Positions 10,185-18,353 of a stretch of DNA of 64,000 nt are shown here, in pieces (within the stretch, counting starts at the first letter, position 1; each line of letters starts with the position of its first letter). This DNA is from JAAYCI01 sp031551695 (GTDB lineage: Bacteria; Bacillota; Clostridia; Oscillospirales; Ruminococcaceae). The DNA lies in contig JAVBNG010000016.1 in the NCBI GenBank assembly GCA_031551695.1, forward strand, positions 1 through 64,000. The letters run 5' to 3'. Position numbers and translations under genes: made by a program. Under the pieces are notes generated by a model. That model was not told where the DNA came from. It saw nothing but the letters and a program-made list of their open reading frames with translations, and ran no database searches.

Positions 10185-11180
10185 ATGGCCACAAGCAAAG
10201 GCGAATGCCAGCTCTGCAAAAAAACACTGGGCCCCACAGACGACGTGGTGATCTGCCCGGATTGCGGCGCGCCCTATCACCGCGAATGTTTCCAAAAAAA
10301 CGGCAAGTGCGTGTACGAAAGCCGCCACGGCGGCGGCTTCGAGTACAAGCCTTCGGGCGCCATCCAAACGGCGGCGGGTGAAAAGGGCGCCGTGTGCCCC
10401 CAATGCGGCACGGTGAACAGCCGGGAAAACCTGTTTTGCGAAAGCTGCGGCCGCCCGCTGGGCCGCGCCGCGCCGCCGCGCCTTTCCACCGTGCCGCCCG
10501 GCGCAGGGGAAATGCCCGGCGAGGGCACGCAGCCCCTTTTTGGCGGCACGCCTTTTTCTTACTCAGCGCCCTTCGCCAGCCTGGAGGGGGAGATCGACGG
10601 CATTCCAAAAGAGGAATGGGCCACGTTCATCGGCCGCTCCCACGCGGCCTACATCCCGAAGCTCAGCCTGCAGCAGGTGCGCGGCAGCAAAATCGCCTTC
10701 TCTTTTTCCGCCTTCCTGTTTCCCTCCATGTATTTTGCCTACCGCAAGCTGTGGAAATGGAGCGCTTTGGCCTTCCTGTCCCTGCTTCTGCTGCTGGTGC
10801 CCTCGGCACTGGCGCTGCTGGGGGAAGTGGGCGTTTTGCCGGGTATGCCGGTGGACGCCCTGCGCGTGGCCGGCAATATCACCAGCTATGTGAATCTCGC
10901 CTCCCGCATGTTGTTTTCCCTGTTTTCGCTGCACCTGTACCGGCAAGACGCCGTGAAAAAAATACGCGCCCTGAAAGAAAAAAAGCTGGAATCCGCCGAC
11001 TACGCCGCTGCCCTTTCCAGGGCGGGCGGGGTGAACGTGGTGGGGCCCATCCTCGTGGCAGCCGTATTCATCGGGCTGTACGTCTGGTTCTACATCGTCG
11101 GGGGCGAGGCTATTATGGCACAGTATTACCCTGACCTTGTGCAGCAAATGAACACGGCGCTTGGCTCTTCGTCGGTGTAG
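10185..11180 (+). CDS. RING-finger-like / zinc-ribbon membrane protein with DUF2628 region
   Basis: 331 residues with GGAGG before the ATG. The N-terminus has a cysteine/histidine cluster like the prokaryotic RING finger family: CQLCKKT, CPDCGAPYHRECF, then GKC (residues about 8-45). A separate zinc ribbon follows with CPQCGTVNSRENLFCESCG (about 70-90). A linker leads to four hydrophobic segments (about 170-320) that resemble the DUF2628 membrane region. Zinc binding is inferred from the cysteine spacing; function is unknown. It probably forms an operon with the preceding AAA ATPase. Confidence 0.7.
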   Translation: MATSKGECQLCKKTLGPTDDVVICPDCGAPYHRECFQKNGKCVYESRHGGGFEYKPSGAIQTAAGEKGAVCPQCGTVNSRENLFCESCGRPLGRAAPPRLSTVPPGAGEMPGEGTQPLFGGTPFSYSAPFASLEGEIDGIPKEEWATFIGRSHAAYIPKLSLQQVRGSKIAFSFSAFLFPSMYFAYRKLWKWSALAFLSLLLLLVPSALALLGEVGVLPGMPVDALRVAGNITSYVNLASRMLFSLFSLHLYRQDAVKKIRALKEKKLESADYAAALSRAGGVNVVGPILVAAVFIGLYVWFYIVGGEAIMAQYYPDLVQQMNTALGSSSV

Positions 11181-11245
11181 GAAATCGTGTATAAATTTGA
11201 ACCGCTCTTGCGGAAGTTCGAAGCGGGTGGTGCGGGGCACCGGCC

Positions 11246-11274
11246 TTGACACTGTTTTCTTCTGCTGTTATAAT
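11246..11274 (+). promoter_or_regulatory. Perfect-consensus sigma-A promoter of rpsF-ssb-rpsR
   Basis: TTGACA (11246-11251), 17-base spacer, TATAAT (11269-11274). Both hexamers match the consensus at all six positions. Expected start is near 11281, giving a leader of about 118 nt. Confidence 0.85.
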
Positions 11275-11280
11275 AAATTG

Positions 11281-11307
11281 CTGCCGTACCGCGGCGGCAG
11301 TTTTTTT
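11281..11307 (+). terminator. Terminator-like hairpin at the start of the rpsF leader
   Basis: CTGCCG (11281-11286) pairs with CGGCAG (11295-11300 region), followed by seven T. It starts at the predicted +1 of the promoter at 11246-11274, so it is either a 5'-end stabilising hairpin or the terminator of the upstream DUF815/RING operon, with the promoter nested before it. Confidence 0.45.
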
Positions 11308-11338
11308 GTTTCGCGCGGAATAATCCTTGCTCTTTTTC

Positions 11339-11357
11339 AGCGGCCGGAACGGACGCT
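11339..11357 (+). promoter_or_regulatory. Candidate S6:S18 leader hairpin
   Basis: AGCG (11339-11342) pairs with CGCT (11354-11357), and an inner CCG (11344-11346) pairs with CGG (11350-11352). Bacterial rpsF operons often carry a short leader hairpin with a CCG element bound by the S6:S18 complex for feedback. The placement before the rpsF ribosome site fits, but the match is short and only suggestive. Confidence 0.3.
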
Positions 11358-11398
11358 TTGGGAGAAGAGCCTTATGTCCAGAAGGAGGTGCAAAAGGA

Positions 11399-11881
11399 AT
11401 GCCAAAGTACGAGACCATGCTCATTACAAGCGGCACGCTTGATGAGGAGGCCACCGCCGCCGTTGTAGGCAAGTTCAAAAGCCTGATTGAAGCAAACGGC
11501 ACCATTGAGGCTGTAGAAGAATGGGGCCGCCGCCGTTTTGCCTATGAGATCAACAAGCAGAATGACGGTGTGTACACCCTCATCCACTTCGAGAGCGGCC
11601 CCGATTTTCCGGCCGAGCTTGACCGCGTGTACAAAATCACCGACGGTGTGGTGCGCAGCCTGATTGTGGCGCGCGCCCCGGGCCAGGAACTTTCCGTGAA
11701 GCCGGCCCCGCCCGTGGAAGCCGCCCCGGCCCAAGCGTTTGAACCAGCCGCCGCGAAAGCGGAAGAGCCGAAGGCCGAGGCCGCCCCGGCGGAAGAAGCC
11801 AAAGCCGAAGAGCCGAAAGCGGAAGAGGCCCCCGCGGCCGAAACGGCTGAACCGGCCGAAGAGGCGAAAGAGGAGGCGTAA
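11399..11881 (+). CDS. rpsF: 30S ribosomal protein S6 with long acidic tail
   Basis: 160 residues from the ATG at 11399, set by AAGGAGGTG upstream. The S6 fold covers about residues 1-97 (MPKYETMLITSG, WGRRRFAYEIN), which is the usual length of the whole protein. It continues into about 60 residues made almost only of alanine, glutamate, proline and lysine in short repeats (EEPKAEAAP, EEAKAEEPKAEEAP). S6 binds S18 in the platform of the small subunit. The tail resembles the longer low-complexity tails of S6 in some bacteria, but its role is unknown. First gene of rpsF-ssb-rpsR. Confidence 0.95.
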   Translation: MPKYETMLITSGTLDEEATAAVVGKFKSLIEANGTIEAVEEWGRRRFAYEINKQNDGVYTLIHFESGPDFPAELDRVYKITDGVVRSLIVARAPGQELSVKPAPPVEAAPAQAFEPAAAKAEEPKAEAAPAEEAKAEEPKAEEAPAAETAEPAEEAKEEA

Positions 11882-11885
11882 GGAC

Positions 11886-12368
11886 ATGCTGAACGTAATC
11901 GCCGTTATGGGCCGCATGGTTGCGGACCCCGAGCTGAAAAAAACGCCAAACGGCATCAGCACCTGCACATTCACCGTCGCCTGCGACCGCAGCTACGTTA
12001 AATCCGGCGCCGAGCGCGAAACCGACTTTTTCGACGTGGTGGTTTGGCGCGGCACGGCCGAGTTCGTGTGCAAATGGTTCCACAAGGGCCAGCTTGTCGC
12101 CATCGACGGCTCGCTGCACACGCGCTCTTATGAAGACCGCGAGGGCAAAAAACGCAAGGTTTACGAAATTGCGGCCAATAACGTGCATTTTGCCGAGGGC
12201 CGCGGCAGCGGGCAAGGCCAAGGGCAGCCCTACGCCGGCAGCGCGGCGCCCGCGCCCGCCGCAGCCTACGCGCCCCCGCGCGAAGCCGCCCCGGAAGCAC
12301 CTGCGTACGCCGCCGGCGCCCCGGACGACTTCACTGTTATCGACGACAGCGAGGACATGCCTTTCTAG
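11886..12368 (+). CDS. ssb: Single-stranded DNA-binding protein
   Basis: 160 residues. The OB-fold domain (about 1-105) starts MLNVIAVMGRMVADPELKK and contains the family strand DFFDVVVWRGTAEFV. A flexible alanine/proline/glutamine-rich linker (about 105-145) leads to the acidic tip DDSEDMPF, a slight variant of the DDDIPF end that recruits replication and repair partners. It starts 4 bp after rpsF and is followed by rpsR, the standard rpsF-ssb-rpsR arrangement that ties SSB supply to ribosome synthesis. Confidence 0.96.
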   Translation: MLNVIAVMGRMVADPELKKTPNGISTCTFTVACDRSYVKSGAERETDFFDVVVWRGTAEFVCKWFHKGQLVAIDGSLHTRSYEDREGKKRKVYEIAANNVHFAEGRGSGQGQGQPYAGSAAPAPAAAYAPPREAAPEAPAYAAGAPDDFTVIDDSEDMPF

Positions 12369-12416
12369 GCAGCCCCGCATCCTTAAAAAATCCTGACATG
12401 AAGGAGGATTGACACC

Positions 12417-12671
12417 ATGGCCTATGAAAGAGGCGAACGTGGAGGCCGCGGAGGCCCCCATCGTGGCCGCAGGAAAGTGTGCAGCTTTTGCGTGGACCGC
12501 GTGGACAACATCGACTACAAGGACATTTCCCGTCTGCGCAAGTACATGTCCGAGCGCGCCAAGATCATCCCGCGCCGCGTAACCGGCACCTGCGCAAAGC
12601 ACCAGCGCGACCTTACCATCGCCATCAAGCGCGCGCGCCACGTGGCGCTGCTGCCCTACACCAGCGATTAA
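12417..12671 (+). CDS. rpsR: 30S ribosomal protein S18
   Basis: 84 residues with AAGGAGG upstream of the ATG. The core shows KVCSFCVDRVDNIDYKDI and KIIPRRVTGTCAKHQR, matching S18. The CxxC pair together with the later CxxH marks the zinc-binding (C+) form of S18. The first 18 residues are glycine/arginine-rich (RGERGGRGGPHRGRR). S18 pairs with S6 on the small subunit. Last gene of its operon, with a terminator at 12756-12796. Confidence 0.96.
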   Translation: MAYERGERGGRGGPHRGRRKVCSFCVDRVDNIDYKDISRLRKYMSERAKIIPRRVTGTCAKHQRDLTIAIKRARHVALLPYTSD

Positions 12672-12755
12672 GCCGCGTTTTTTCTCTCCGCGCACCTTGC
12701 CATTATTTTAACGTAATATAAACGTAATCTATGTGCGCAAATAATTGTGTAACGA

Positions 12756-12796
12756 AACCCTGCCGTTCTTTTGCAAAGAAGAACGGCCGGGTTTTT
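12756..12796 (+). terminator. Intrinsic terminator after rpsR
   Basis: AACCCTGCCGTTCTT (12756-12770) pairs with AAGAACGGCCGGGTT (12778-12792) with one mismatch, followed by TTTTT. It closes the rpsF-ssb-rpsR operon. Confidence 0.85.
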
Positions 12797-12903
12797 CGCT
12801 GCAACACCGGTTTCAGGCGCGTTTGCGCGCAGCTGCCCAACATTCGTGCGTGCATCGTTGCTTTTCGCAACGTTCCAGCAACGTTCCACGCGCCGCATTT
12901 TGG

Positions 12904-12933
12904 TTGACATTCCGGAAGAAAAATGTATATTAT
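12904..12933 (+). promoter_or_regulatory. Sigma-A promoter of the rnf operon
   Basis: TTGACA (12904-12909) is followed by overlapping -10 candidates TATATT (12926-12931, 16-base spacer) and TATTAT (12928-12933, 18-base spacer). The start would lie near 12940, so the leader before the rnfC ribosome site is very short. Confidence 0.75.
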
Positions 12934-12958
12934 GGTGTGTATAGCCTTTGAGGAGGGG

Positions 12959-14275
12959 ATGCGTTTGAATAATCGCAGGCTGGCTGGCCGGGGCACGTCG
13001 GTGCCCCACAGGAAAGGCACGGCAGCGGCTGCCACAGTGAAAATGCCGGCGCCACAAAAAATCACCCTGATGATGCGCCAGCACATCGGGGCGCCTAGTG
13101 TGCCCGTGGTGCAAAAGGGTGACCACGTGGACGTTGGCAGCGTTGTGGCCAACGCGGGCGGCTTCGTCGGCGCCGTTATCCATTCGGGGGTGTCCGGCAC
13201 GGTGGTGGGCGTGGAAAAAGTGCTCACTTCCGCGGGTATGATGGAAGACGCGGTTGTCATTGAAAGCGACGGCGCGCAGACTGTCGCGCCGGAAGTGGCC
13301 CCGCCCGACGTGCGCGACCGCGACAGTTTTTTGGCTGCCGTTCGCGCGTCCGGCCTTGTGGGTCTTGGCGGCGCGGGGTTCCCAACGTCCGTGAAGCTGT
13401 TTCCAAAAAACCTGTCCGACATCGACACCATCATCATCAACGCGGCCGAGTGCGAACCATATATCACCTCCGACGACCGGGAAATGCTGGAATGCGCCGA
13501 CACGGTGATTTCCGGCATTGCCGCCGTGCAAAAGCACCTGGGCGTGAAAAATGTGGTCATCGCCATTGAACGCAACAAGCCCGAAGCCATAGCCCTGATG
13601 AAGACCCGCACCGCCGGCATGGACGGCGTGCGCGTGGAGGGCCTGAAGACCCGCTACCCCCAGGGCGCTGAAAAAGTGCTCATTTACACCGTCACCGGCC
13701 GCGAAGTGCCCGCCGGCGGCCTGCCCAACGACGTAAATGTGCTGGTGATGAACGTCACCACCGTTTCCTTCATCGGCAAATACCTTGCCACAGGCATGCC
13801 CCTGGTGACAAAGCGCCTCACCGTGGCAGGCGGCGCCGTGGCAAACCCCGGCAACGTGGAGGTTGTCATCGGCACAAAGGTGGAGGACATCATCGCCTTT
13901 TGCGGCGGCTACCGCGACACCCCGGCGAAAATGCTGATGGGCGGCCCCATGATGGGCGTGGCCCTGCCCGGCGACGATTACCCCACCATGAAACAAAACA
14001 ATGCCATTTTGGCCCTCACCAAGGCGGAGGCCACCGTGCCGCCGCCTTCCGCCTGCATCCGCTGCGGGCGCTGCATATCCAGCTGCCCCATGGGCCTGTC
14101 GCCGGTGGAGATCAGCGAGGCGTACGAAGCCCGCGACCGCTATACCCTCGGCATTTTGAGCGCCGACGTGTGCATCATGTGCGGCGTGTGCAGCTATGTT
14201 TGCCCGGCAAAGCGGTTGCTTTCGCCCTCCACAAACCTTGCGCGCAGCTACTACCTCAAGGGGGTGAAGAAATAG
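12959..14275 (+). CDS. rnfC: Rnf complex subunit RnfC (NADH-binding, Fe-S)
   Basis: Membrane-associated subunit of the Rnf ferredoxin:NAD+ oxidoreductase, which couples electron flow to ion pumping. About 438 residues. Two ferredoxin-type 4Fe-4S motifs lie near the C-terminus: CIRCGRCISSCP (about 375-386) and CIMCGVCSYVCP (about 414-425). The flavin/NAD-binding Nqo1-like region holds VGLGGAGFPTSVK (about 137-149) and NAAECEPYI. AGGAGG at 12951-12956 is followed by an ATG only 2 bases later (12959) or by a TTG at 12965 with 8-base spacing; either is possible and they differ by two codons. First gene of a tight C-D-G-E-A-B operon. Confidence 0.95.
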   Translation: MRLNNRRLAGRGTSVPHRKGTAAAATVKMPAPQKITLMMRQHIGAPSVPVVQKGDHVDVGSVVANAGGFVGAVIHSGVSGTVVGVEKVLTSAGMMEDAVVIESDGAQTVAPEVAPPDVRDRDSFLAAVRASGLVGLGGAGFPTSVKLFPKNLSDIDTIIINAAECEPYITSDDREMLECADTVISGIAAVQKHLGVKNVVIAIERNKPEAIALMKTRTAGMDGVRVEGLKTRYPQGAEKVLIYTVTGREVPAGGLPNDVNVLVMNVTTVSFIGKYLATGMPLVTKRLTVAGGAVANPGNVEVVIGTKVEDIIAFCGGYRDTPAKMLMGGPMMGVALPGDDYPTMKQNNAILALTKAEATVPPPSACIRCGRCISSCPMGLSPVEISEAYEARDRYTLGILSADVCIMCGVCSYVCPAKRLLSPSTNLARSYYLKGVKK

Positions 14276-15300
14276 TGGAACAGGTTCAGCTTTCCGCGGG
14301 CATGAGCCCCCATATCGTGAACAAGATGGGTTCCACACGTAAAATCATGCTGGGCGTGTGCATTGCCCTGCTGCCCACCCTCGTTGCCGCCGCCGTCATT
14401 TACGGCCCCAGCGTGCTGCTGCTTACCGGCGTCACCGCGGCGGCCTGTGTGGCGTTCGAGGCCATGTACTGCGTCATCATGAAAAAGCCCATCCCCGTGG
14501 GCGATTTTTCCGCCGTTGTCACCGGCATCATTTTAGCGTTCAACCTGCCGCCAAATTTCCCGCTTTGGATGGCCATCATCGGCGCGTTCATCTCCATCGT
14601 CATCGTAAAACAGCTGTTCGGCGGCATCGGGTTCAACTTTGCTAACCCGGCCCTTGTGGGGCGCATCGTGTTACAGCTTTCCTTCACCAGCCAGATGGTG
14701 GCCTACCAATACCCGGCCACCCACGGCGGCGTAGATGCCCTCGCCTCCGCCACGCCACTTGTGGTGGCGCGCACAGAACAGCTGCCCCTCATTGACCTGC
14801 TGCTGGGCACCCACGGCGGCGTGCTGGGCGAAACCTGCGCCATCACCCTCATTGCGGGCGGCCTGCTGCTGCTGTTCAGCCGCATCATCGGGCCCGCCCT
14901 TCCCGCCACTTACATCGGCGGCGTGTTTGCGCTGAAATTCTTGCTGGATTTCGGCTCGAACGCCTCTGCCCTTGGTTTTAGCGGCGCGGTGTCGGCCATT
15001 CCCACCGCGGCCTATGACGCATTGGCCTACATTCTGGCCGGCGGCCTTTTGCTGGGCGCTTTTTTCATGGCCACGGACTACACCACTTCACCCTATACCA
15101 CAAAGGGGAAAATCATTTACGGCGCGGGCCTTGCGGTGCTTACCGTGGCCATGCGCGAGTGGAGCAATATGGCGGAGGGCGTGTCCTACTCCATCCTGCT
15201 GATGAACCTGCTGCTTCCGGCCATCAACGGCGCGTCCCGCACGCGCCCCATGGGCGTGAACCGCGAAATGCTGCGCGGGCGGAAAGGAGCGGAGCGCTGA
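14275..15300 (+). CDS. rnfD: Rnf complex subunit RnfD
   Basis: Integral membrane subunit carrying a covalent FMN. 341 residues from a GTG at 14275 that overlaps the rnfC stop by one base; a later ATG at 14302 is the other option. About eight to nine hydrophobic segments. ASATPL (in VDALASATPLVVART, about residue 155-165) corresponds to the SGAT-type site whose threonine is flavinylated in RnfD/NqrB proteins. It is followed by rnfG with a one-base overlap, so translation is coupled through the operon. Confidence 0.93.
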   Translation: MEQVQLSAGMSPHIVNKMGSTRKIMLGVCIALLPTLVAAAVIYGPSVLLLTGVTAAACVAFEAMYCVIMKKPIPVGDFSAVVTGIILAFNLPPNFPLWMAIIGAFISIVIVKQLFGGIGFNFANPALVGRIVLQLSFTSQMVAYQYPATHGGVDALASATPLVVARTEQLPLIDLLLGTHGGVLGETCAITLIAGGLLLLFSRIIGPALPATYIGGVFALKFLLDFGSNASALGFSGAVSAIPTAAYDALAYILAGGLLLGAFFMATDYTTSPYTTKGKIIYGAGLAVLTVAMREWSNMAEGVSYSILLMNLLLPAINGASRTRPMGVNREMLRGRKGAER

Positions 15301-15935
15301 TGGCAAACGAGAAAGACCTGCAGGCCGTGCCTGCTGAAAAGCCCGATGTGATGAAAGAATTTGTGGCGCCTATCGTGAAGATGGTCATTATCTGCATCGT
15401 TACCAGCTTTTTGCTGGCGCTCACGAACAGCTTCACCCTCACCCGCATTGAGGCAAATGCCGCCGCCGAGACCAATGCGGCCATGCAGGAGCTTTTGCCC
15501 GAGGCGGACAGCTTTACCGAAGTGCCCATTACCGCCGACGTGACCAACGCCACCGCCCTGTATGAGGCGGACAATGGCGCGGGCTATGTTGTGGAGTGCT
15601 ATGGCCAGGGCTACGGCGGCCGCGTGCCGGCCATGGTGGCCTTCGGGCCGGACGGCACCATCGCGGGCGTCAAGTTCCTTGGCAACAGCGAGACCCCCGG
15701 CGTTGGCACCAACGTCACGTCCAGCGAAGACTTTGCCGCCCAGTTTAGCGGCGAGGCCCCGGTGCAGCGCGGCATCAGCGATATCGATGCCGTCGCCGGA
15801 GCAACCATCACGTCCAAAGCGGCGCTCACCGCCATCAACGCCGCCTCGGCGGTATACGAAGAGCAGGTGCAGGGCCACAGCGTGGACACCACCGCCGGCA
15901 GCACGGAAACTGCGGAAGAGGGGGGTGCGGCATAA
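15300..15935 (+). CDS. rnfG: Rnf complex subunit RnfG (FMN-binding)
   Basis: 211 residues: one N-terminal membrane helix (about 27-48, after a charged stretch) and an outside FMN-binding domain. DAVAGATITSKA (about 162-173) matches the (S/A)GATxT motif whose second threonine carries FMN through a phosphoester bond. The ATG at 15300 overlaps the rnfD stop codon. A threonine/serine-rich tail ends the protein and the gene overlaps rnfE by one base. It passes electrons within the Rnf complex on the outer side of the membrane. Confidence 0.94.
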   Translation: MANEKDLQAVPAEKPDVMKEFVAPIVKMVIICIVTSFLLALTNSFTLTRIEANAAAETNAAMQELLPEADSFTEVPITADVTNATALYEADNGAGYVVECYGQGYGGRVPAMVAFGPDGTIAGVKFLGNSETPGVGTNVTSSEDFAAQFSGEAPVQRGISDIDAVAGATITSKAALTAINAASAVYEEQVQGHSVDTTAGSTETAEEGGAA

Positions 15936-16615
15936 TGGAAAAGAAAGTCTCTAATTTTACCATATTCACAAACGGCTTGCTGAAGGAAAACCCCGTTTTG
16001 CGGCTGGTTTTGGGCACCTGCCCCACCCTTGCCATCACCACGGCCGTGTCCAACGGCCTTGGCATGGGCGTGGCCGCCACCTTCGTGCTCATCTGTTCCA
16101 ACGTCGTTATTTCGGCACTGCGCAACTTCATTCCGTCCAAAGCGCGGCTGCCGTGCTTCATCACCATCATCGCCAGCTTCGTCACCGTGGTGCACATGCT
16201 CATCCGGGCCTTCATGCCCGCCCTTAACGACGCCCTCGGCGTATACCTGCCGCTCATCACGGTGAACTGCATCATCCTCGGCCGCGCCGAGATGTTCGCC
16301 TCCAAGAATGGCGTGGTGGCCTCGGCCATCGACGGCCTTGGCATGGGTATCGGCTTCACCATCACGTTGGCGCTGATGAGCGCCATCCGCGAGGTCATTG
16401 GCGCGGGCACGTTCCTGGGCTTTCAGGTGCTGCCGGAAAGCATTGCCCCGCTACGCCTCATCGCCATGCCGCCGGGCGGGTTCTTCGTGTTCGGCTGCCT
16501 GATGGCGCTGGCCATTTTCCTCGAAGGCAAAATGGGCGCGCCGATAAAGCGCAACATCGGGTGCGACACCTGCCCCGCCGCAGACGCGTGCACCGCCAAG
16601 GGAGGTGAGGAATAA
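15935..16615 (+). CDS. rnfE: Rnf complex subunit RnfE
   Basis: 226 residues with about six membrane helices; one of the two related RnfA/RnfE membrane subunits that together hold an iron-sulfur centre in the membrane. ICSNVVISALRNFIPSKARLP and VYLPLITVNCIILGRAEMFA are typical of the family; the cysteine in TVNCIILG is the conserved half-site. A cysteine-containing tail (CDTCPAADACTAKG) extends beyond the last helix, as in many clostridial RnfE proteins. It starts on the last base of rnfG and its stop overlaps the start of rnfA. Confidence 0.94.
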   Translation: MEKKVSNFTIFTNGLLKENPVLRLVLGTCPTLAITTAVSNGLGMGVAATFVLICSNVVISALRNFIPSKARLPCFITIIASFVTVVHMLIRAFMPALNDALGVYLPLITVNCIILGRAEMFASKNGVVASAIDGLGMGIGFTITLALMSAIREVIGAGTFLGFQVLPESIAPLRLIAMPPGGFFVFGCLMALAIFLEGKMGAPIKRNIGCDTCPAADACTAKGGEE

Positions 16616-17244
16616 TGGCTGCAAAGCTCGCATTTGTGTTTTTTTCCATGATCCTTGTGAACAACTACGTGCTGGTCAAGTTCCTCGGCATCTGCCCGTT
16701 CCTTGGCGTGTCGGGTAAAATGAGCTCTTCCGTTGGCATGAGCGCCGCCGTTATCTTCGTCATGGTGCTGGCCACCGCCGCCACCTGGCCGGTATACACC
16801 TACCTGCTGGTGCCCTTCGGCCTGGCGTATTTGAACAACGTCACGTTCATTCTAATCATTGCGGTGCTGGTGCAGTTGGTGGAGATCATCCTTCGCAAAT
16901 ACATGCCTCCGCTGTACCGTGCCCTCGGCATCTACCTGCCGCTCATCACCACAAATTGCGCCGTTCTGGGCGTCACCATGCTGAACATCGAGACCCCGAG
17001 CCTCATCGACCCCACCGCCCCGTACTATACCTTCCCCGAAGCGCTGCTGTGCGCGGCGGGTGCGGGGTTTGGGTTCATGCTGGCCATGGTGCTGTTCACC
17101 GTTGTGCGCAGCGGCATGAAGCGCGTGGAAACGCCGAAACCGTTCAAGGGCCTGCCCATCACTTTGGTGGCCGCCGCCATTACCAGCCTGTCCTTCATGG
17201 GCTTTGGCGGAATTTTGGAGCGGATCTTCAACATCAACACGTAA
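16615..17244 (+). CDS. rnfA: Rnf complex subunit RnfA
   Basis: 209 residues with six membrane helices. VNNYVLVKFLGICPFLGVS (about 15-33) and IYLPLITTNCAVLGVTMLN (about 104-122) are the two cysteine-bearing segments that match RnfE in inverted topology. The ATG overlaps the rnfE stop by one base. The ion carried (Na+ or H+) cannot be told from sequence alone. It is slightly longer at the C-terminus than the E. coli protein. Confidence 0.95.
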   Translation: MAAKLAFVFFSMILVNNYVLVKFLGICPFLGVSGKMSSSVGMSAAVIFVMVLATAATWPVYTYLLVPFGLAYLNNVTFILIIAVLVQLVEIILRKYMPPLYRALGIYLPLITTNCAVLGVTMLNIETPSLIDPTAPYYTFPEALLCAAGAGFGFMLAMVLFTVVRSGMKRVETPKPFKGLPITLVAAAITSLSFMGFGGILERIFNINT

Positions 17245-17284
17245 TGGGCGTGGGGAAAGAATACCCGAAAAAGGGGGAACCTGT

Positions 17285-18133
17285 ATGGGCGTTATAGCCG
17301 CCGTGATCATTGTTTCTGTGACGGGCCTTTTGGGGGCCGCCATCCTTGTGGCGGCGTCACAGTTTATGAAGGTGGAAGTAGACGAGCGTGTGGAGAGAAT
17401 CCACGAAGTGCTGCCGAACGCAAACTGCGGCGCGTGCGGATATGCCGGCTGCGGCGATTATGCCGCCGCCATTATTGAAAGCGGCGCCGCGCCGAACCTG
17501 TGTGTGCCCGGCGGCGCGGCCACCGCGTCCGCCGTGGCGGAAATCGCCGGTTTAAATGCCGGGAACGTGGTGCAGCAAAAGGCCATCGTTGCCTGCCAGG
17601 GCACCTTTGACCGCCGCGAAAAAAAGTTTGACTACACCGGCCCGCAAACATGCGCCGCCTGCGCCTCGCTGTACGGCGGCAACACAAAATGCGCGTACGG
17701 GTGCCTTGGCTTCGGCGATTGCGCCGCCGCCTGCAAGTTCGACGCCATCACCGTGAGGGACGGCGTGGCCCGCGTGAACCCGGACAAATGCACCGGCTGC
17801 GGCATGTGCGAAAGCGTGTGCCCGAAAAAGGTGATTTGGATTCGCGAAGTGAGCGACAAGCCTGTTGTGATGTGCGCCAACCACGACCGCGGCGCCATGA
17901 CCCGCAAAAGCTGCACCGCCGGGTGCATCAGCTGCATGAAGTGCGAAAAAAGCTGCCCGGAAGGCGCCATCAAGGTAACGAACAACGTGGCACGCATCGA
18001 CCTTGCCAAATGCGTTGGCTGCTACACCTGCGTGAACGTGTGCAGCGTGAAGTGCATTTCCGTGCCAAAAAGCCAAGCCGATGCCGCAGCGGCCAACGCG
18101 GCCGTGGACGAACAGGCCAAACCAGAGGCCTGA
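17285..18133 (+). CDS. rnfB: Rnf complex subunit RnfB (multi-cluster ferredoxin)
   Basis: 282 residues, presumed entry point for electrons from reduced ferredoxin. One N-terminal helix (1-24) is followed by a 4Fe-4S domain with NANCGACGYAGCGDYA (about 48-63). Several ferredoxin-type motifs follow, including CTGCGMCESVCP (about 171-182), CISCMKCEKSCP (about 214-225) and CVGCYTCVNVC (about 243-253). GGGGGAACCTGT precedes the ATG at 17285. It lies 40 bp after rnfA and ends the operon, with a convergent niaR gene beyond a hairpin at 18200-18252. Confidence 0.95.
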   Translation: MGVIAAVIIVSVTGLLGAAILVAASQFMKVEVDERVERIHEVLPNANCGACGYAGCGDYAAAIIESGAAPNLCVPGGAATASAVAEIAGLNAGNVVQQKAIVACQGTFDRREKKFDYTGPQTCAACASLYGGNTKCAYGCLGFGDCAAACKFDAITVRDGVARVNPDKCTGCGMCESVCPKKVIWIREVSDKPVVMCANHDRGAMTRKSCTAGCISCMKCEKSCPEGAIKVTNNVARIDLAKCVGCYTCVNVCSVKCISVPKSQADAAAANAAVDEQAKPEA

Positions 18134-18199
18134 CGGGTGCCGCGAGCCGCGGCTGGCAGTATCGCCATGCTTCGCATGGCCCTGTGCAATCAAATAATT

Positions 18200-18252
18200 T
18201 TCGCCGTTGCTGTTACGCGCATTCACGTGCGCAACACCAACGGCGAATTTTT
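18200..18252. terminator. Bidirectional hairpin between rnfB and niaR
   Basis: TTCGCCGTTG (18200-18209) pairs with CAACGGCGAA (18238-18247), followed by TTTTT on the plus strand and preceded by AAAATT. A smaller inner pairing lies between them. A second short hairpin, GCCATGC-TTC-GCATGGC, lies at about 18165-18181. Convergent gene ends on both sides support a shared terminator. Confidence 0.65.
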
Positions 18253-18353
18253 AAGTGGTTTTCATATCTGCTCACTGCTTGTTTGATTCGGGGTGTTGTT
18301 TTTTTCATCCGGCGGTTTATCTGCGCCCGCCTGTTCCACGTTTTCCATATGGC

